A DNA stretch of 64,000 bases from an uncultured Desulfosporosinus sp. (GTDB lineage Bacteria > Bacillota > Desulfitobacteriia > Desulfitobacteriales > Desulfitobacteriaceae), in NCBI GenBank assembly GCA_927405585.1, contig CAKMJS010000007.1:1-64000 (forward strand). Reading direction: 5' to 3'. The notes under the pieces are model-generated. The model searched no databases. It was not told the DNA's origin and saw only the letters and a list, made by a program, of their open reading frames with translations. Below, piece by piece: positions 8,664-17,403 of this stretch. Both the position numbers and the translations under genes were made by a program. Positions within the stretch are counted from its first letter, which is position 1; every line of letters starts with the position of its first letter.

Positions 8664-10610
8664 GTGAAACCAGTCAAACCAGTCAAAATTACGGATACTA
8701 CGTTGAGAGACGCTCACCAAAGCCTTTGGGCCACTCGGATGCGAACTGAAGATATGCTGCCAATTCTAACGGAGTTGGATGAGACTGGATTTTTTTCGCT
8801 AGAAGTATGGGGAGGAGCGACCTTTGATGTCTGTTTGCGCTTCTTAGGTGAGGATCCTTGGGAGCGATTACGGAAGATCAAAAGTTATGTCAAAAAGACG
8901 CCGCTACAAATGTTGCTAAGAGCCCAATCCTTAGTCGGGTATCAACACTACCCAGATGATGTTGTTCGGGAATTTGTGTCGCTAAGTGTCAAAAACGGAA
9001 TCGATATTATCCGTATTTTTGACTCACTGAACGATGTTCGTAATATGGTTGTTCCGATGGAAGCAGCAAAAAAAGCTGGTGCTCATGTTCAGGCATCGGT
9101 TGTCTATACCATAAGCCCTGTCCATACGATAAAACATTACTTAGAGACGGCCACGTCGCTAGCAGAACTTGGGGCAGATTCTCTCTGTATAAAAGATATG
9201 GCCGGATTACTAACTCCGTTCAAGGCTTACGAATTAGTTTCGCTATTGAAAAAAGAGTTAGGAATCATGATCCATTTGCATAGCCATTATATTGGCGGTA
9301 TTGCCGTACCAGCGTATTTAAAGGCAGTTGAAGCAGGGGCTGATGTGCTAGATACTGCCAGTGTTCCACTCGCTTTTGGTGCAAGTCAACCACCGGTTGA
9401 AACTGTCGTGCGGGCCTTACAAGACACTGGCTATGACACGGGATTAAATCTGCGTCAGTTGTTCCGTATTGCGAAGTATTTTGAAGCCTTGCGTAAAAGT
9501 CGAGGCTTTGAACGGGGTATCACTCGTATCTCGGATATGAGGGTGTTTGAGCATCAGGTTCCAGGTGGGATGATCTCAAACCTTGTATCTCAACTAGAAG
9601 AACAAGGGGCCTTAGAACGGATTCATGATGTGTTGGAGGAGATTCCTAAGGTTCGAGCGGAATTGGGCTATCCACCGTTGGTCACACCCACAAGTCAAAT
9701 TGTCGGCACGCAAGCTGTATTAAACGTGCTGACAGGGGTAAGATATAAATTAGTACCGGGTGAAGTCAAGGGCTATGTGCGTGGTCAATATGGTCGTCCC
9801 CCAGCCCCTATAGACCTTGAAATTCAGAAAAAAATCATTGGCGATGAGGAACCACTGACCGTTCGACCAGCCGATATACTGGAACCTGGTCTAGCCAAGG
9901 CACTACGAGAGAGTGATGGATTGGCACGTTCCCCAGAAGATGTGATCAGTTATGCTATATTCCCTCAAGTTGCCAAGAAGTTTTTTGAGGAGAGACAAAG
10001 TGGCGTCATATCCAAAGAGGAAATCCTAGCCAAAGAGACGAAAGAGACCAAAACTACAAATGAAACGAAAGATACAAATCAAACGAAAGAAACACGGACA
10101 ACCTTGTTGTCTAAGGAGGATTCAAAATTGAATTTACAGGAAATTAAAGAACTTATTAAGATGATAGATGAAACTGAAATTAGTGAATTGAATCTTGAAA
10201 GCGATGGAATGAAAATATCCATTCGTAAAGGCCAAAGTGGGTTTGCAGGCGTGCCTGTGCTTGCTACAGGACGTCAAGAAGGGCTAGAGCGCGTTGTTAC
10301 TCCATTGCCAGCTCATCCCTCAGCCAGTACTGAAGCGGCCATCAAAGCGCCGGAACCAGTTGCTTTAGCGAACACGGAGATGATTACTTCTCCCATGGTA
10401 GGAACGTTTTATAGCTCACAGTCTCCAGAGGCACCTGCCTATGTTAAAATAGGTCAGCAGGTTGAAGTGGGGCAGCCTGTATGTATCGTCGAAGCCATGA
10501 AATTGATGAATGAGATTGAGTCAGAAATTGAAGGCAAGGTTATTCAAATTCTTGTTGAAAACGGGCAACCTGTCGAGTATGGCCAACCGCTGTTCATCAT
10601 TGAAAAATAA
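8664..10610 (+). CDS. Carboxyltransferase (PycB/OadA type) fused to AccB biotin carrier
   Basis: 648 residues. Residues about 1-460 form a pyruvate carboxylase subunit B/oxaloacetate decarboxylase alpha-type carboxyltransferase barrel ([14 protein letters not shown] near the start, the metal-binding lysine in [14 protein letters not shown] histidines). A Lys/Thr/Glu-rich linker (about 453-485) follows, then a complete AccB-type carrier whose N-terminal [19 protein letters not shown] is normally the start of free AccB. The biotin lysine is residue 613 in EAMKLMNE. Start GTG 8664 is favoured by GAGAGGGG eight bases ahead; an upstream TTG 8616 has no site. accC follows after 11 bases, so carrier and carboxylase are encoded together. 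The motif usually GTSQP reads GASQP (Ala 240). Substrate could be pyruvate or another acyl-CoA. Confidence 0.85.
   Translation: MKPVKPVKITDTTLRDAHQSLWATRMRTEDMLPILTELDETGFFSLEVWGGATFDVCLRFLGEDPWERLRKIKSYVKKTPLQMLLRAQSLVGYQHYPDDVVREFVSLSVKNGIDIIRIFDSLNDVRNMVVPMEAAKKAGAHVQASVVYTISPVHTIKHYLETATSLAELGADSLCIKDMAGLLTPFKAYELVSLLKKELGIMIHLHSHYIGGIAVPAYLKAVEAGADVLDTASVPLAFGASQPPVETVVRALQDTGYDTGLNLRQLFRIAKYFEALRKSRGFERGITRISDMRVFEHQVPGGMISNLVSQLEEQGALERIHDVLEEIPKVRAELGYPPLVTPTSQIVGTQAVLNVLTGVRYKLVPGEVKGYVRGQYGRPPAPIDLEIQKKIIGDEEPLTVRPADILEPGLAKALRESDGLARSPEDVISYAIFPQVAKKFFEERQSGVISKEEILAKETKETKTTNETKDTNQTKETRTTLLSKEDSKLNLQEIKELIKMIDETEISELNLESDGMKISIRKGQSGFAGVPVLATGRQEGLERVVTPLPAHPSASTEAAIKAPEPVALANTEMITSPMVGTFYSSQSPEAPAYVKIGQQVEVGQPVCIVEAMKLMNEIESEIEGKVIQILVENGQPVEYGQPLFIIEK
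10128..10610 (+). CDS. accB: Possible nested start giving free AccB biotin carrier
   Basis: Inside the fusion gene, AAGGAGG at 10113-10119 stands eight bases before an in-frame TTG at 10128. Translation from there would give a 160-residue protein beginning [13 protein letters not shown], exactly where normal AccB proteins begin, with biotinylated lysine at about residue 125. The length fits free AccB (150-165). Seen: site, spacing, frame. Inferred: that ribosomes use it, so that the cell makes both the fusion and a free carrier for AccC. Confidence 0.5.
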   Translation: MNLQEIKELIKMIDETEISELNLESDGMKISIRKGQSGFAGVPVLATGRQEGLERVVTPLPAHPSASTEAAIKAPEPVALANTEMITSPMVGTFYSSQSPEAPAYVKIGQQVEVGQPVCIVEAMKLMNEIESEIEGKVIQILVENGQPVEYGQPLFIIEK

Positions 10611-10621
10611 GGAGAAATCGC

Positions 10622-11968
10622 ATGTTTAAAAAAATACTGATCGCGAATCGCGGTGAGATTGCTTTGCGCGTCATTCGGGCCTGTCGCGAGCTTGAGATTG
10701 AGACGGTCGCTGTTTTTTCGGAGGGAGATCGAGAAGCTTTGCACGTCAAGGCAGCGGACGAAGCAATTTGCATTGGCCCCGTGGCAAGTGCTAAAAGTTA
10801 TCTAAATATCCCCAACATCATCAGTGCAGCAGAATTAACAGGTGTTGATGCAATTCATCCGGGATACGGGTTCTTATCAGAAAATGCCCGCTTTGCAGAG
10901 ATATGTGAATCATGTGATATCGCTTTTATCGGGCCATCTCCAAAAGTCATTGAAACTATGGGAGATAAAGCCACAGCACGGAAAACTATGATTGAGTGCG
11001 GAGTGCCTGTAGTTCCTGGTTCCAAAGACATAATCAAAGATGAAAAAACGGCTGCGACGGTGGCGAAAGAAATCGGGTATCCCGTTTTGATTAAAGCTTC
11101 AGCCGGTGGTGGTGGAAAAGGAATGCGGGTTGCCCAAAACTCCAAAGAATTGAGCAAATCCATCCAAGCAGCCCAAAACGAAGCTCAAGCGTCCTTTGGC
11201 AACTCTGAGGTGTACCTAGAGAAATACGTTGAAGAACCACGACATATAGAGTTTCAGATCTTAGCGGATAAACATGGTAATGTCGTCCATTTGGGAGAAC
11301 GGGACTGCTCCTTGCAACGCCGGCATCAAAAACTCTTAGAAGAATCTCCTTCAAGTGCATTAACCTCAGAATTAAGAGCTGAAATGGGTGCAGAGGCAGT
11401 CAAAGCGGCGAAGGCAGTCAATTATTCAAACGCAGGGACGATCGAGTTTTTATTGGATCGTCACGGAAAATTTTATTTCATAGAAATGAACACGCGGATT
11501 CAGGTTGAGCATTCGGTGACTGAGCTGGTAACGGGGCTTGATTTGGTTAAGGAACAGATTCGTTTAGCCTATGGTGAACAGCTAGGGTTTACTCAAGAGG
11601 ATGTTCAACTTCGAGGGTGGGCAATTGAGTGCCGAATCAATGCAGAAGATCCAGATAAGAACTTCATGCCATCACCTGGGATGATCAAAGTCTATCACGT
11701 TCCTGGTGGGCCAGGAGTACGGGTTGACAGTGCAGTCTATCAGGGGTATACCGTTCCACCCTACTATGATTCGATGGTGGGAAAATTAATCGTTTGGGGT
11801 GCCACAAGGCAAGAGGCCATAGCACGTATGAAACGTGCCCTTGAAGAATATGTCATCGAAGGGATTCATACAACGATCCCATTTCATTTGAAAGTGTTGG
11901 ATAATGCCTTCTACCGTCGTGGAGAAGTTTACACGAATTTTATTCAGCGCCGTATTTTAGGGGAATAG
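10622..11968 (+). CDS. accC: Biotin carboxylase
   Basis: 448 residues, the standard size for AccC. ATP-dependently carboxylates biotin on the carrier encoded just upstream. The N-terminal [20 protein letters not shown], the glycine-rich ATP loop [11 protein letters not shown], and [14 protein letters not shown] with catalytic glutamates and Arg are all present. AAGGAGA precedes ATG 10622. No accA or accD is found in the window, so in this locus it most likely serves the fused carboxyltransferase as a two-gene pyruvate-carboxylase-like enzyme, and may also serve fatty-acid synthesis. Confidence 0.95.
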   Translation: MFKKILIANRGEIALRVIRACRELEIETVAVFSEGDREALHVKAADEAICIGPVASAKSYLNIPNIISAAELTGVDAIHPGYGFLSENARFAEICESCDIAFIGPSPKVIETMGDKATARKTMIECGVPVVPGSKDIIKDEKTAATVAKEIGYPVLIKASAGGGGKGMRVAQNSKELSKSIQAAQNEAQASFGNSEVYLEKYVEEPRHIEFQILADKHGNVVHLGERDCSLQRRHQKLLEESPSSALTSELRAEMGAEAVKAAKAVNYSNAGTIEFLLDRHGKFYFIEMNTRIQVEHSVTELVTGLDLVKEQIRLAYGEQLGFTQEDVQLRGWAIECRINAEDPDKNFMPSPGMIKVYHVPGGPGVRVDSAVYQGYTVPPYYDSMVGKLIVWGATRQEAIARMKRALEEYVIEGIHTTIPFHLKVLDNAFYRRGEVYTNFIQRRILGE

Positions 11969-11971
11969 TCT

Positions 11972-12033
11972 TGCGATGCACGATGTACGATGTACGATGC
12001 ACGATGCACGAGATTCGGACTTCGGACATCGCA
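11972..12033 (+). repeat. Heptad intergenic element A, terminator-like
   Basis: Five tandem heptads GATGCAC/GATGTAC at 11975-12009, enclosed by arms TGCGATG (11972-11978) and CATCGCA (12027-12033) and followed by TTTTTG. It starts three bases after the accC stop and could act as its terminator. Belongs to the same family as the elements at 12170, 18164, 21109, 24753, 58507 and 60131. Confidence 0.7.
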
Positions 12034-12042
12034 TTTTTGTCT

Positions 12043-12071
12043 TTGCCAGATCAGCCTTTATTTGGTATAAT
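12043..12071 (+). promoter_or_regulatory. Sigma-A promoter for the asp23-type gene
   Basis: TTGCCA (12043-12048), 17 bases, TATAAT (12066-12071). It lies directly after the accC terminator-like element and about 145 bases before the start of the Asp23 gene. Confidence 0.65.
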
Positions 12072-12169
12072 AACAAAGTAAATATCGGATAAAGGAAACT
12101 TGTTACAGTTAGAGTGTTTAACTTGATCTATAGTTTTGTTCAGTTATCTAAGGGTTAAATGTGCGATAT

Positions 12170-12199
12170 TCGAGCCTCGAACATCGAGCCTCGAACATC
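12170..12199 (+). repeat. Heptad intergenic element B
   Basis: Two exact 14-base units TCGAGCCTCGAACA in tandem (12170-12183, 12184-12197), ending five bases before the AGGGGGG ribosome-binding site of the Asp23 gene. It sits within the transcribed leader. Confidence 0.65.
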
Positions 12200-12215
12200 T
12201 ATTAGGGGGGACAAC

Positions 12216-12617
12216 ATGGAAAGCTTGGGGATTGATAATTCCCTCGGTGCTATTCGAATTGCTGACGAAGTAGTAGAAGTCATAGCAGGCATTGCTGCTT
12301 CTGAAGTTGCAGGAGTAGTTGGCATGAGCGGGGGTCTTGTGGGAGATCTAGCACACATGTTAGGGAGAAATAAAAACCTATCCAAAGGGGTCAAGGTGGA
12401 AGTTGGTGAACATGAGGTTGCTGTGGATCTGTTTATCGTCGTGGAGTTTGGTGTATCAATTCCTGAGGTCGCTTTAGGCGTACAGGGAGCGGTGAAAGAA
12501 GCCATTGAAAGCATGACTGGGCTCAAGGTCGTAGAAGCAAATGTTCATGTACAAGGGGTTAATTTTAAACAGATACTAGAACCCAAAATCAAAGAAGAAG
12601 ACTTTCGTCTGAAGTAA
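12216..12617 (+). CDS. Asp23/Gls24 family envelope stress protein
   Basis: 133 residues with the Asp23 family pattern: ISIADEVVEVIAGIAASEVAGV-like helix near the start (here IRIADEVVEV, then IAASEVAGVVGM) and the KGVKVEVGEHEVAVDLFI strand region. Such proteins (YloU, Gls24) associate with the membrane through AmaP, which is encoded next. Start is ATG 12216 after AGGGGGG; the open frame upstream only reads through the repeat. In many Firmicutes this gene sits, as here, between accC and nusB. Confidence 0.88.
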   Translation: MESLGIDNSLGAIRIADEVVEVIAGIAASEVAGVVGMSGGLVGDLAHMLGRNKNLSKGVKVEVGEHEVAVDLFIVVEFGVSIPEVALGVQGAVKEAIESMTGLKVVEANVHVQGVNFKQILEPKIKEEDFRLK

Positions 12618-12653
12618 GGCAAATGAACGAAAAGACAAGTCACTATTGGGGGT

Positions 12654-12680
12654 ACTACTCTCACTTGTAGAAGTGGGAGT
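12654..12680 (+). other. Hairpin in the asp23-amaP interval
   Basis: Arms ACTCTCACTT and AAGTGGGAGT (one G-T pair) enclose a short loop. The right half, from 12667, is similar to the sequence at 13350-13376, suggesting a small repeat present on both sides of the amaP-like gene. Confidence 0.4.
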
Positions 12681-12739
12681 CTCACGATTGGATAAACTGG
12701 CATGCTGAGTAGTTATTTTCTGGAATGTGCCTAAGGTAG

Positions 12740-12767
12740 ACCCCCCCTGGATATGCCAGGGGGGGTT
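12740..12767 (+). terminator. GC hairpin directly before the amaP-like gene
   Basis: A perfect 10-base stem, CCCCCCCTGG (12741-12750) and CCAGGGGGGG (12756-12765), extended by A-T, with a 5-base loop and TTTCT after it. It ends about five bases before the ribosome-binding site at 12772. It could act as an attenuator, or protect the downstream message; the T run is short for a terminator. Confidence 0.5.
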
Positions 12768-12786
12768 TCTGAAAGGGGGACGACAA

Positions 12787-13302
12787 ATGTTGGCTTATGC
12801 TTTAGGACTTACTCTAATCCTAGGGGCTCTTTGGATATTGGCGATGGCCACAGGCTGGTGGCTACCTTATGGTCTGCTCACTGAAGGTCTTGGGTGGTTA
12901 AAAGCAAACCCATGGGAAAGTACGGTTGTGGCTGCTGTTTTGCTCTTATTGGGCTTGCTTTTGTTTATACGGCCACGCGAAAGGACGGAGCGTTCGTTTG
13001 TGACATCTTCAAAAGGCGGAAATGTACGGATTTCTCAGGATGCGTTACGGGAGATTATCGCGCGAAGCGCAACGGCGTTGCCGGGTGTTTTGCAGGTGCG
13101 ATCGGACCTGAGAGTACAGGAAAGGGGGCTTCAGATTATGCTCTCCTGCCAATTCGGGGAGAATGAACTCATCCCACAAACATCCGAAGAACTTCAAGCG
13201 AAGGTCAAGGCTGATGTCGAACTTTATACAGGAATTATCGTGACAGAAGTGAAAGTGCTGGTGCAGCGTCTAGAGAAAGCTCGTTCCTTACGCGTCCAGT
13301 AA
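12787..13302 (+). CDS. amaP: AmaP-like alkaline shock membrane anchor
   Basis: 171 residues: two N-terminal membrane segments (about 1-22 and 42-62) followed by a soluble Asp23-like domain containing GNVRISQDALREIIARSA. This is the layout of AmaP, the anchor that holds Asp23 at the membrane. Start ATG 12787 after AAGGGGG (8-base gap); an upstream in-frame GTG at 12727 would have to be read through a strong hairpin. Neighbour of the Asp23 gene, which supports the call. Confidence 0.8.
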   Translation: MLAYALGLTLILGALWILAMATGWWLPYGLLTEGLGWLKANPWESTVVAAVLLLLGLLLFIRPRERTERSFVTSSKGGNVRISQDALREIIARSATALPGVLQVRSDLRVQERGLQIMLSCQFGENELIPQTSEELQAKVKADVELYTGIIVTEVKVLVQRLEKARSLRVQ

Positions 13303-13442
13303 ACTCGTTCAACTAGAGTAGAGTCTCGAGGCGGAGCACACCTCCCACATCTAGAGTGGAAGTCTCACAATTCGGTTGGTGTCTACCAGCTCGAAATAAT
13401 AGAGCAATGCAAAAATTATGAGAAGTACTAGGAGGAATTTCC

Positions 13443-13871
13443 TTGAGTCGAAGATTAGCCCGTGAAACTGCCTTACAAGTGCTTTTTCAAAGAGACCTGA
13501 CGAAAGAACCGTTGGTAATTGCTGAGATTGTAGAGCGTTGGGCAACAGAATTTGTTGTTCCCGAGGCCAGTAAATCTTTTGCCCAGGGACTGGTTGACGG
13601 AACGATAGCCCATCAGGAAGAAATCGATAAAATGATCGCTTCATATGCTCAGGACTGGACTCTTAGCCGTATGGCGAACGTGGATCGGAATGTGATGCGT
13701 TTAGCTACGTATGAGATTCTTTTCTGTCCGGATATTCCTGGACGGGTGAGCCTCAATGAAGCGATTGAGTTAGCGAAGCGATTTGGAGGCGAGGAATCAG
13801 CAAAGTTTGTGAATGGAATTCTGGATCGAGTCGTCGCTAGTGTTTCTAAAGTAGAACAAAAAGGGTCCTAA
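13443..13871 (+). CDS. nusB: Transcription antitermination factor NusB
   Basis: 142-residue NusB, the RNA-binding partner of NusE (S10) in antitermination of rRNA transcription. RRLARETALQVLFQRDL at the start and the C-terminal VNGILDRVV are typical. It starts at TTG 13443, seven bases after AGGAGG. Family length (130-150) is normal. Confidence 0.93.
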   Translation: MSRRLARETALQVLFQRDLTKEPLVIAEIVERWATEFVVPEASKSFAQGLVDGTIAHQEEIDKMIASYAQDWTLSRMANVDRNVMRLATYEILFCPDIPGRVSLNEAIELAKRFGGEESAKFVNGILDRVVASVSKVEQKGS

Positions 13872-14177
13872 GCAAGTAATTGTTTTTGGACTTTTTGCTT
13901 TACTTAACTTAAAGTTCTGAAGTATTGAGAGAATCATTAAATTAAGTTAGAATATTGTAAATATTCGTATAATTCATACAAGAAAATCGAAATACGAAGG
14001 TTTTGAATGCCCGTTGGGGGTAAGAAACTTGATTATATGAATCTAATTAAAAAAATCTAATAACTAAATCTTATAAATTAATAGAAATAATGTTATAGAT
14101 TTGAAGGAAAAACACATAAACATCTCGAATAGTTGGAATATATGAGAAAAATCATCTAGACATTGAGGAGGAGTAAA
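13872..14177 (+). other. AT-rich intergenic stretch, no gene seen
   Basis: About 300 bases, very AT-rich, between nusB and the nfnA-like gene. No frame with a ribosome-binding site was seen. The only clear signal is GAGGAGGAG just before ATG 14178. The promoter of the following four-gene block probably lies here, but no pair of boxes with correct spacing could be picked with confidence. Confidence 0.4.
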
Positions 14178-15020
14178 ATGTACCGCGTTGTTAAAAAAAG
14201 ACTATTGGCACCGGCCATTGCCTTGCTAGAAGTTGACGCACCGGCTGTGGCAGCCAAAGTAGAGCCAGGCCAATTTGTTATCGTGCGTGTCGACGAGATG
14301 GGTGAGCGCATACCGCTTACTGTCATGGATTTTGACCGAGAAAAAGGTACTATCACTATTGTTGTGCAAGATGTTGGTTATTCTTCAGCTCTGATCACGG
14401 CGATGAATGAAGGGGACAAATTTCAAGATTTTGTGGGACCGTTAGGGGTTGCTTCAGAAATTGAAAATCACGGTACCGTTGTTTGTATCGGAGGGGGTCT
14501 AGGAATTGCTCCCATTTATCCGATCGCACGGGCTTTAAAAGAGGCAGGCAATCATGTGATTTCCGTATTAGGTTCTCGGAGTGCGGATCTTATGATTTTA
14601 GAAGACGAGATGCGAGCCGTGAGTAACGAAGTGGTTATTGCCACGAATGATGGTAGCCAGGGCGTTAAAGGGTTCGTGACCGACGGACTTGCTCATGTCA
14701 TAGCCCAAGGACATCAAGTTAAGGTGATTTGGGCAATTGGTCCCATGGTCATGATGAAAGCAGTTGTGGATTACACACGTCCCTTGGGAATTAAAACGAT
14801 TGTCAGCATGAACCCAATTATGGTTGACGGAACAGGAATGTGTGGTGCTTGTCGAATTAGTGTGGGCAATGAAACCAAATTTGCTTGTGTCGATGGACCG
14901 GAATTCGATGGCCATCTAGTTGATTTTGATTTAGCTATGAAGCGCTTAGCGTTTTTTAAAGACGAAGAGAATCGGGCAAAAGCACGTCTGGAATGTGACC
15001 ACGAAGGAGGGCATCATTAA
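14178..15020 (+). CDS. nfnA: NfnA-like FAD/[2Fe-2S] ferredoxin-NADP reductase subunit
   Basis: 280 residues. An FAD-binding barrel (about 1-95), an NAD(P)-binding domain with VCIGGGLGIAPIYPI, and a C-terminal [2Fe-2S] loop with cysteines in GTGMCGACRI and FACVDGPEFDG. This is the layout of the small subunit of NADH-dependent ferredoxin:NADP oxidoreductase (Nfn), also called sulfide dehydrogenase beta. It overlaps the next gene by one base. With that subunit it would exchange electrons among NADH, NADPH and ferredoxin by flavin-based bifurcation; the sulfide dehydrogenase alternative cannot be excluded from sequence. Confidence 0.85.
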   Translation: MYRVVKKRLLAPAIALLEVDAPAVAAKVEPGQFVIVRVDEMGERIPLTVMDFDREKGTITIVVQDVGYSSALITAMNEGDKFQDFVGPLGVASEIENHGTVVCIGGGLGIAPIYPIARALKEAGNHVISVLGSRSADLMILEDEMRAVSNEVVIATNDGSQGVKGFVTDGLAHVIAQGHQVKVIWAIGPMVMMKAVVDYTRPLGIKTIVSMNPIMVDGTGMCGACRISVGNETKFACVDGPEFDGHLVDFDLAMKRLAFFKDEENRAKARLECDHEGGHH

Positions 15021-16432
15021 TGGCAGAGATCGTTGAAAAGGCAAAGAAAGTTAAAATACCTCGTCAAGACATGCCCTGCCAAGATCCTCTAGTTAGGGCA
15101 CATAACTTCGAAGAAGTAGCCCTAGGGTACACACAGGAAACGGCTATGCAAGAAGCAAAGCGGTGTTTACAGTGTAAGAAGCCTTTGTGCATTCAGGGAT
15201 GTCCTGTCGAAGTTCTCATTCCTGATTTTATTAAAAAGATTGCTGAAGGAGAGTTTGAGGAGTCTGCTAGAGTCCTCAAAATTAAGAATTCCTTACCTGC
15301 GGTTTGTGGTCGTGTTTGCCCTCAAGAGGTTCAATGCGAAAGCAAATGTATCCTCGGCATCAAAGGCGAGTCTGTAGCCATTGGCCGTTTAGAGCGTTTT
15401 GCAGCCGACTTTGGCATGAAGTCGAATGAAGCAAAGATTGAGACAGTAGAACCAACTGGTAAACGAGTAGCCATCATCGGAGCTGGGCCTGCCGGATTGG
15501 CGTGCGCTGGAGATTTGGCGAAAGCCGGACATGCTGTGACGATCCTTGAAGCGCTGCACGTTGCCGGGGGCGTTTTGATGTACGGGATTCCTCAGTTCCG
15601 TTTACCGAAGGAAATTGTTCAGACGGAAATTTCAAACCTTAAGAAAATGGGGGTTGAAATTCTCACGAACCAAGTAGTTGGCAAAATCACATCGGTCGAT
15701 GAACTGATGGAAAACGGATACGACGCTGTGTTCATTGGTACAGGAGCTGGACTTCCGTACTTTATGAATATCCCTGGAGAAAATCTGAATGGAGTCTATT
15801 CCGCGAACGAATTTTTAACCCGTACGAATTTGATGAAGGGTTACAAGTTCCCTGACTATGCAACTCCAGTCAAAGTCGGCAAAAATGTTGCAGTGCTCGG
15901 AGCAGGAAATGTCGCTATGGATTCCGCGCGCACCGCCTTGCGTTTGGGTGCGGAAAATGTTTACATTGTCTATCGTCGCTCTCGCGCTGAGATGCCAGCA
16001 AGGCATGAAGAGCTCGAGCATGCGGAAGAAGAGGGGATACAATTCCGTCTCTTAACCAATCCTGTTGCCATCCAAGGGGATGAGCGTGGATGGGTTAAAA
16101 GCTTAACATGTTTGCGCTATGAACTTGGAGAGCCGGACGCTTCCGGACGACGTTCACCGATCGCTATTAAAGGATCAGAATTCGAGATTCCGATGGATAC
16201 CGTGGTCGTGGCGATTGGCCAAGGTCCGAATCCATTGGTGACAACGTCAACTCCAGGATTGGAATTAAACAAATGGGGAAACATTGTTGTAAACGAGCAA
16301 ACACTCTTGACTTCGAAGCCAGGTGTTTTTGCGGGTGGGGACATTGTGACCGGTGCTGCTACCGTTATCTTGGCGATGGGAGCGGGTAAACAAGCCGCTG
16401 CGGGCATCGATGCCTATCTTAAAACTAAGTAA
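15020..16432 (+). CDS. nfnB: NfnB-like NADPH/ferredoxin subunit (GltA family)
   Basis: 470 residues, homologous to the small subunit of glutamate synthase. The N-terminus has the cysteine sets CLQCKKPLCIQGCP and CGRVCPQEVQCESKC for two [4Fe-4S] clusters, then the FAD loop IIGAGPAGLACAG and the NADPH loop VLGAGNVAMDSARTA, and a C-terminal FAGGDIVTGAATVILAMGAG. No glutamate synthase large subunit is nearby, and the partner is the FAD/[2Fe-2S] protein upstream, so Nfn is a better call than GltD. A 12-base-stem hairpin follows at 16460. Confidence 0.87.
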   Translation: MAEIVEKAKKVKIPRQDMPCQDPLVRAHNFEEVALGYTQETAMQEAKRCLQCKKPLCIQGCPVEVLIPDFIKKIAEGEFEESARVLKIKNSLPAVCGRVCPQEVQCESKCILGIKGESVAIGRLERFAADFGMKSNEAKIETVEPTGKRVAIIGAGPAGLACAGDLAKAGHAVTILEALHVAGGVLMYGIPQFRLPKEIVQTEISNLKKMGVEILTNQVVGKITSVDELMENGYDAVFIGTGAGLPYFMNIPGENLNGVYSANEFLTRTNLMKGYKFPDYATPVKVGKNVAVLGAGNVAMDSARTALRLGAENVYIVYRRSRAEMPARHEELEHAEEEGIQFRLLTNPVAIQGDERGWVKSLTCLRYELGEPDASGRRSPIAIKGSEFEIPMDTVVVAIGQGPNPLVTTSTPGLELNKWGNIVVNEQTLLTSKPGVFAGGDIVTGAATVILAMGAGKQAAAGIDAYLKTK

Positions 16433-16459
16433 ATTGGTTAAGCTAAATCAGAACCTTAG

Positions 16460-16487
16460 AGACACCCACTTCATAAAGTGGGTGTCT
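16460..16487 (+). terminator. Hairpin after nfnB
   Basis: Perfect 12-base arms AGACACCCACTT and AAGTGGGTGTCT with a 4-base loop. There is no T run, so it may be a partial terminator or a 3'-end stabiliser rather than a full stop. Confidence 0.5.
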
Positions 16488-16551
16488 TGAGAGTGGATAA
16501 TACAGGAGTATACCCAAAAACTATACATAACTATTGAAAGGAGTGTGTCGA

Positions 16552-17403
16552 TTGGCTCAGTTATTAGATGGTAAAGCAGTGGCAAAGATTCTCAAGGAAG
16601 AAGTACGTGAGGAAATTGCAAAGTGGAAAGAAAAAGGGGTACAGCCCAAACTAGCGGTTATTTTAGTTGGAGATGACCCAGCTTCCGTGGTATATGCACG
16701 GTCAAAGCAAAAAGTTGCTGAGGGTATGGGCATGGCCTTTGAACTCTTTACGATGCCTGCCGCTACACCAGAAGCAGATATTTTAAAGCAAATTGACCTT
16801 TTAAACAATGATAATGACGTTCATGGAATTATGATTGAACTTCCCCTTCCAAAGGGAATTTCCAAAAATATTGTCACGTCGGCTGTGCGTCCGGATAAGG
16901 ATGTCGATGGAGGACATCCCATTAATCGGGGGTATATTTTAAGCGGCGAAGAGGGTCTTTTCCCAGCCACTCCAGAAAGTTGTATTGAATTACTTCTGCG
17001 CTCCGGTGTTGAGATTGCTGGAAAACACGTCGTCTTAGTAGGCCGAGGAGAAACCGTGGGTAAACCTCTAGTCTTTATGATTTTGAAGTACAATGCCACG
17101 GTGACCATTTGTCACTCAAAAACCCCCGATTTAGGGTCCTTCACTCGCCAAGCCGATATCTTAGTTGCAGCCGTAGGGCGGGCTAAGATGATTAAAAAAG
17201 ATATGGTTAGACCGGGTGCGATTGTCGTGGATGCGGGTATCAACGAAATTCCAGGTGGAATTTGTGGAGATGTGGATTTTGATGGCGTCCAAGAAGTAGC
17301 TTCTTTGATTTCTCCTGTGCCGGGTGGAGTCGGATCGTTGACGACTGCCTTGCTGATGCGTAACGTTCTTAAAGGGATCGTTTTGCAAGGAGGGGCACGC
17401 TAA
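16552..17403 (+). CDS. folD: Methylene-THF dehydrogenase/cyclohydrolase
   Basis: 283 residues, standard FolD length. Interconverts methylene-, methenyl- and formyl-tetrahydrofolate with NADP. The catalytic Tyr and Lys are in VVYARSKQK, and PDKDVDG and GRGETVGKPL form the active-site and nucleotide loops. Start TTG 16552 behind AAAGGAG. It overlaps fchA by one base and follows an NADPH-linked transhydrogenase, which points to a one-carbon module drawing on Nfn for NADPH. Confidence 0.95.
   Translation: MAQLLDGKAVAKILKEEVREEIAKWKEKGVQPKLAVILVGDDPASVVYARSKQKVAEGMGMAFELFTMPAATPEADILKQIDLLNNDNDVHGIMIELPLPKGISKNIVTSAVRPDKDVDGGHPINRGYILSGEEGLFPATPESCIELLLRSGVEIAGKHVVLVGRGETVGKPLVFMILKYNATVTICHSKTPDLGSFTRQADILVAAVGRAKMIKKDMVRPGAIVVDAGINEIPGGICGDVDFDGVQEVASLISPVPGGVGSLTTALLMRNVLKGIVLQGGAR

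Noticed and set aside
11972-12199. CRISPR-like array from regular repeats
   Set aside because: Units are only 7 or 14 bases with no spacers and no cas genes nearby.
15858-16055. 65-codon frame inside nfnB
   Set aside because: Out-of-frame shadow of a well-conserved gene.
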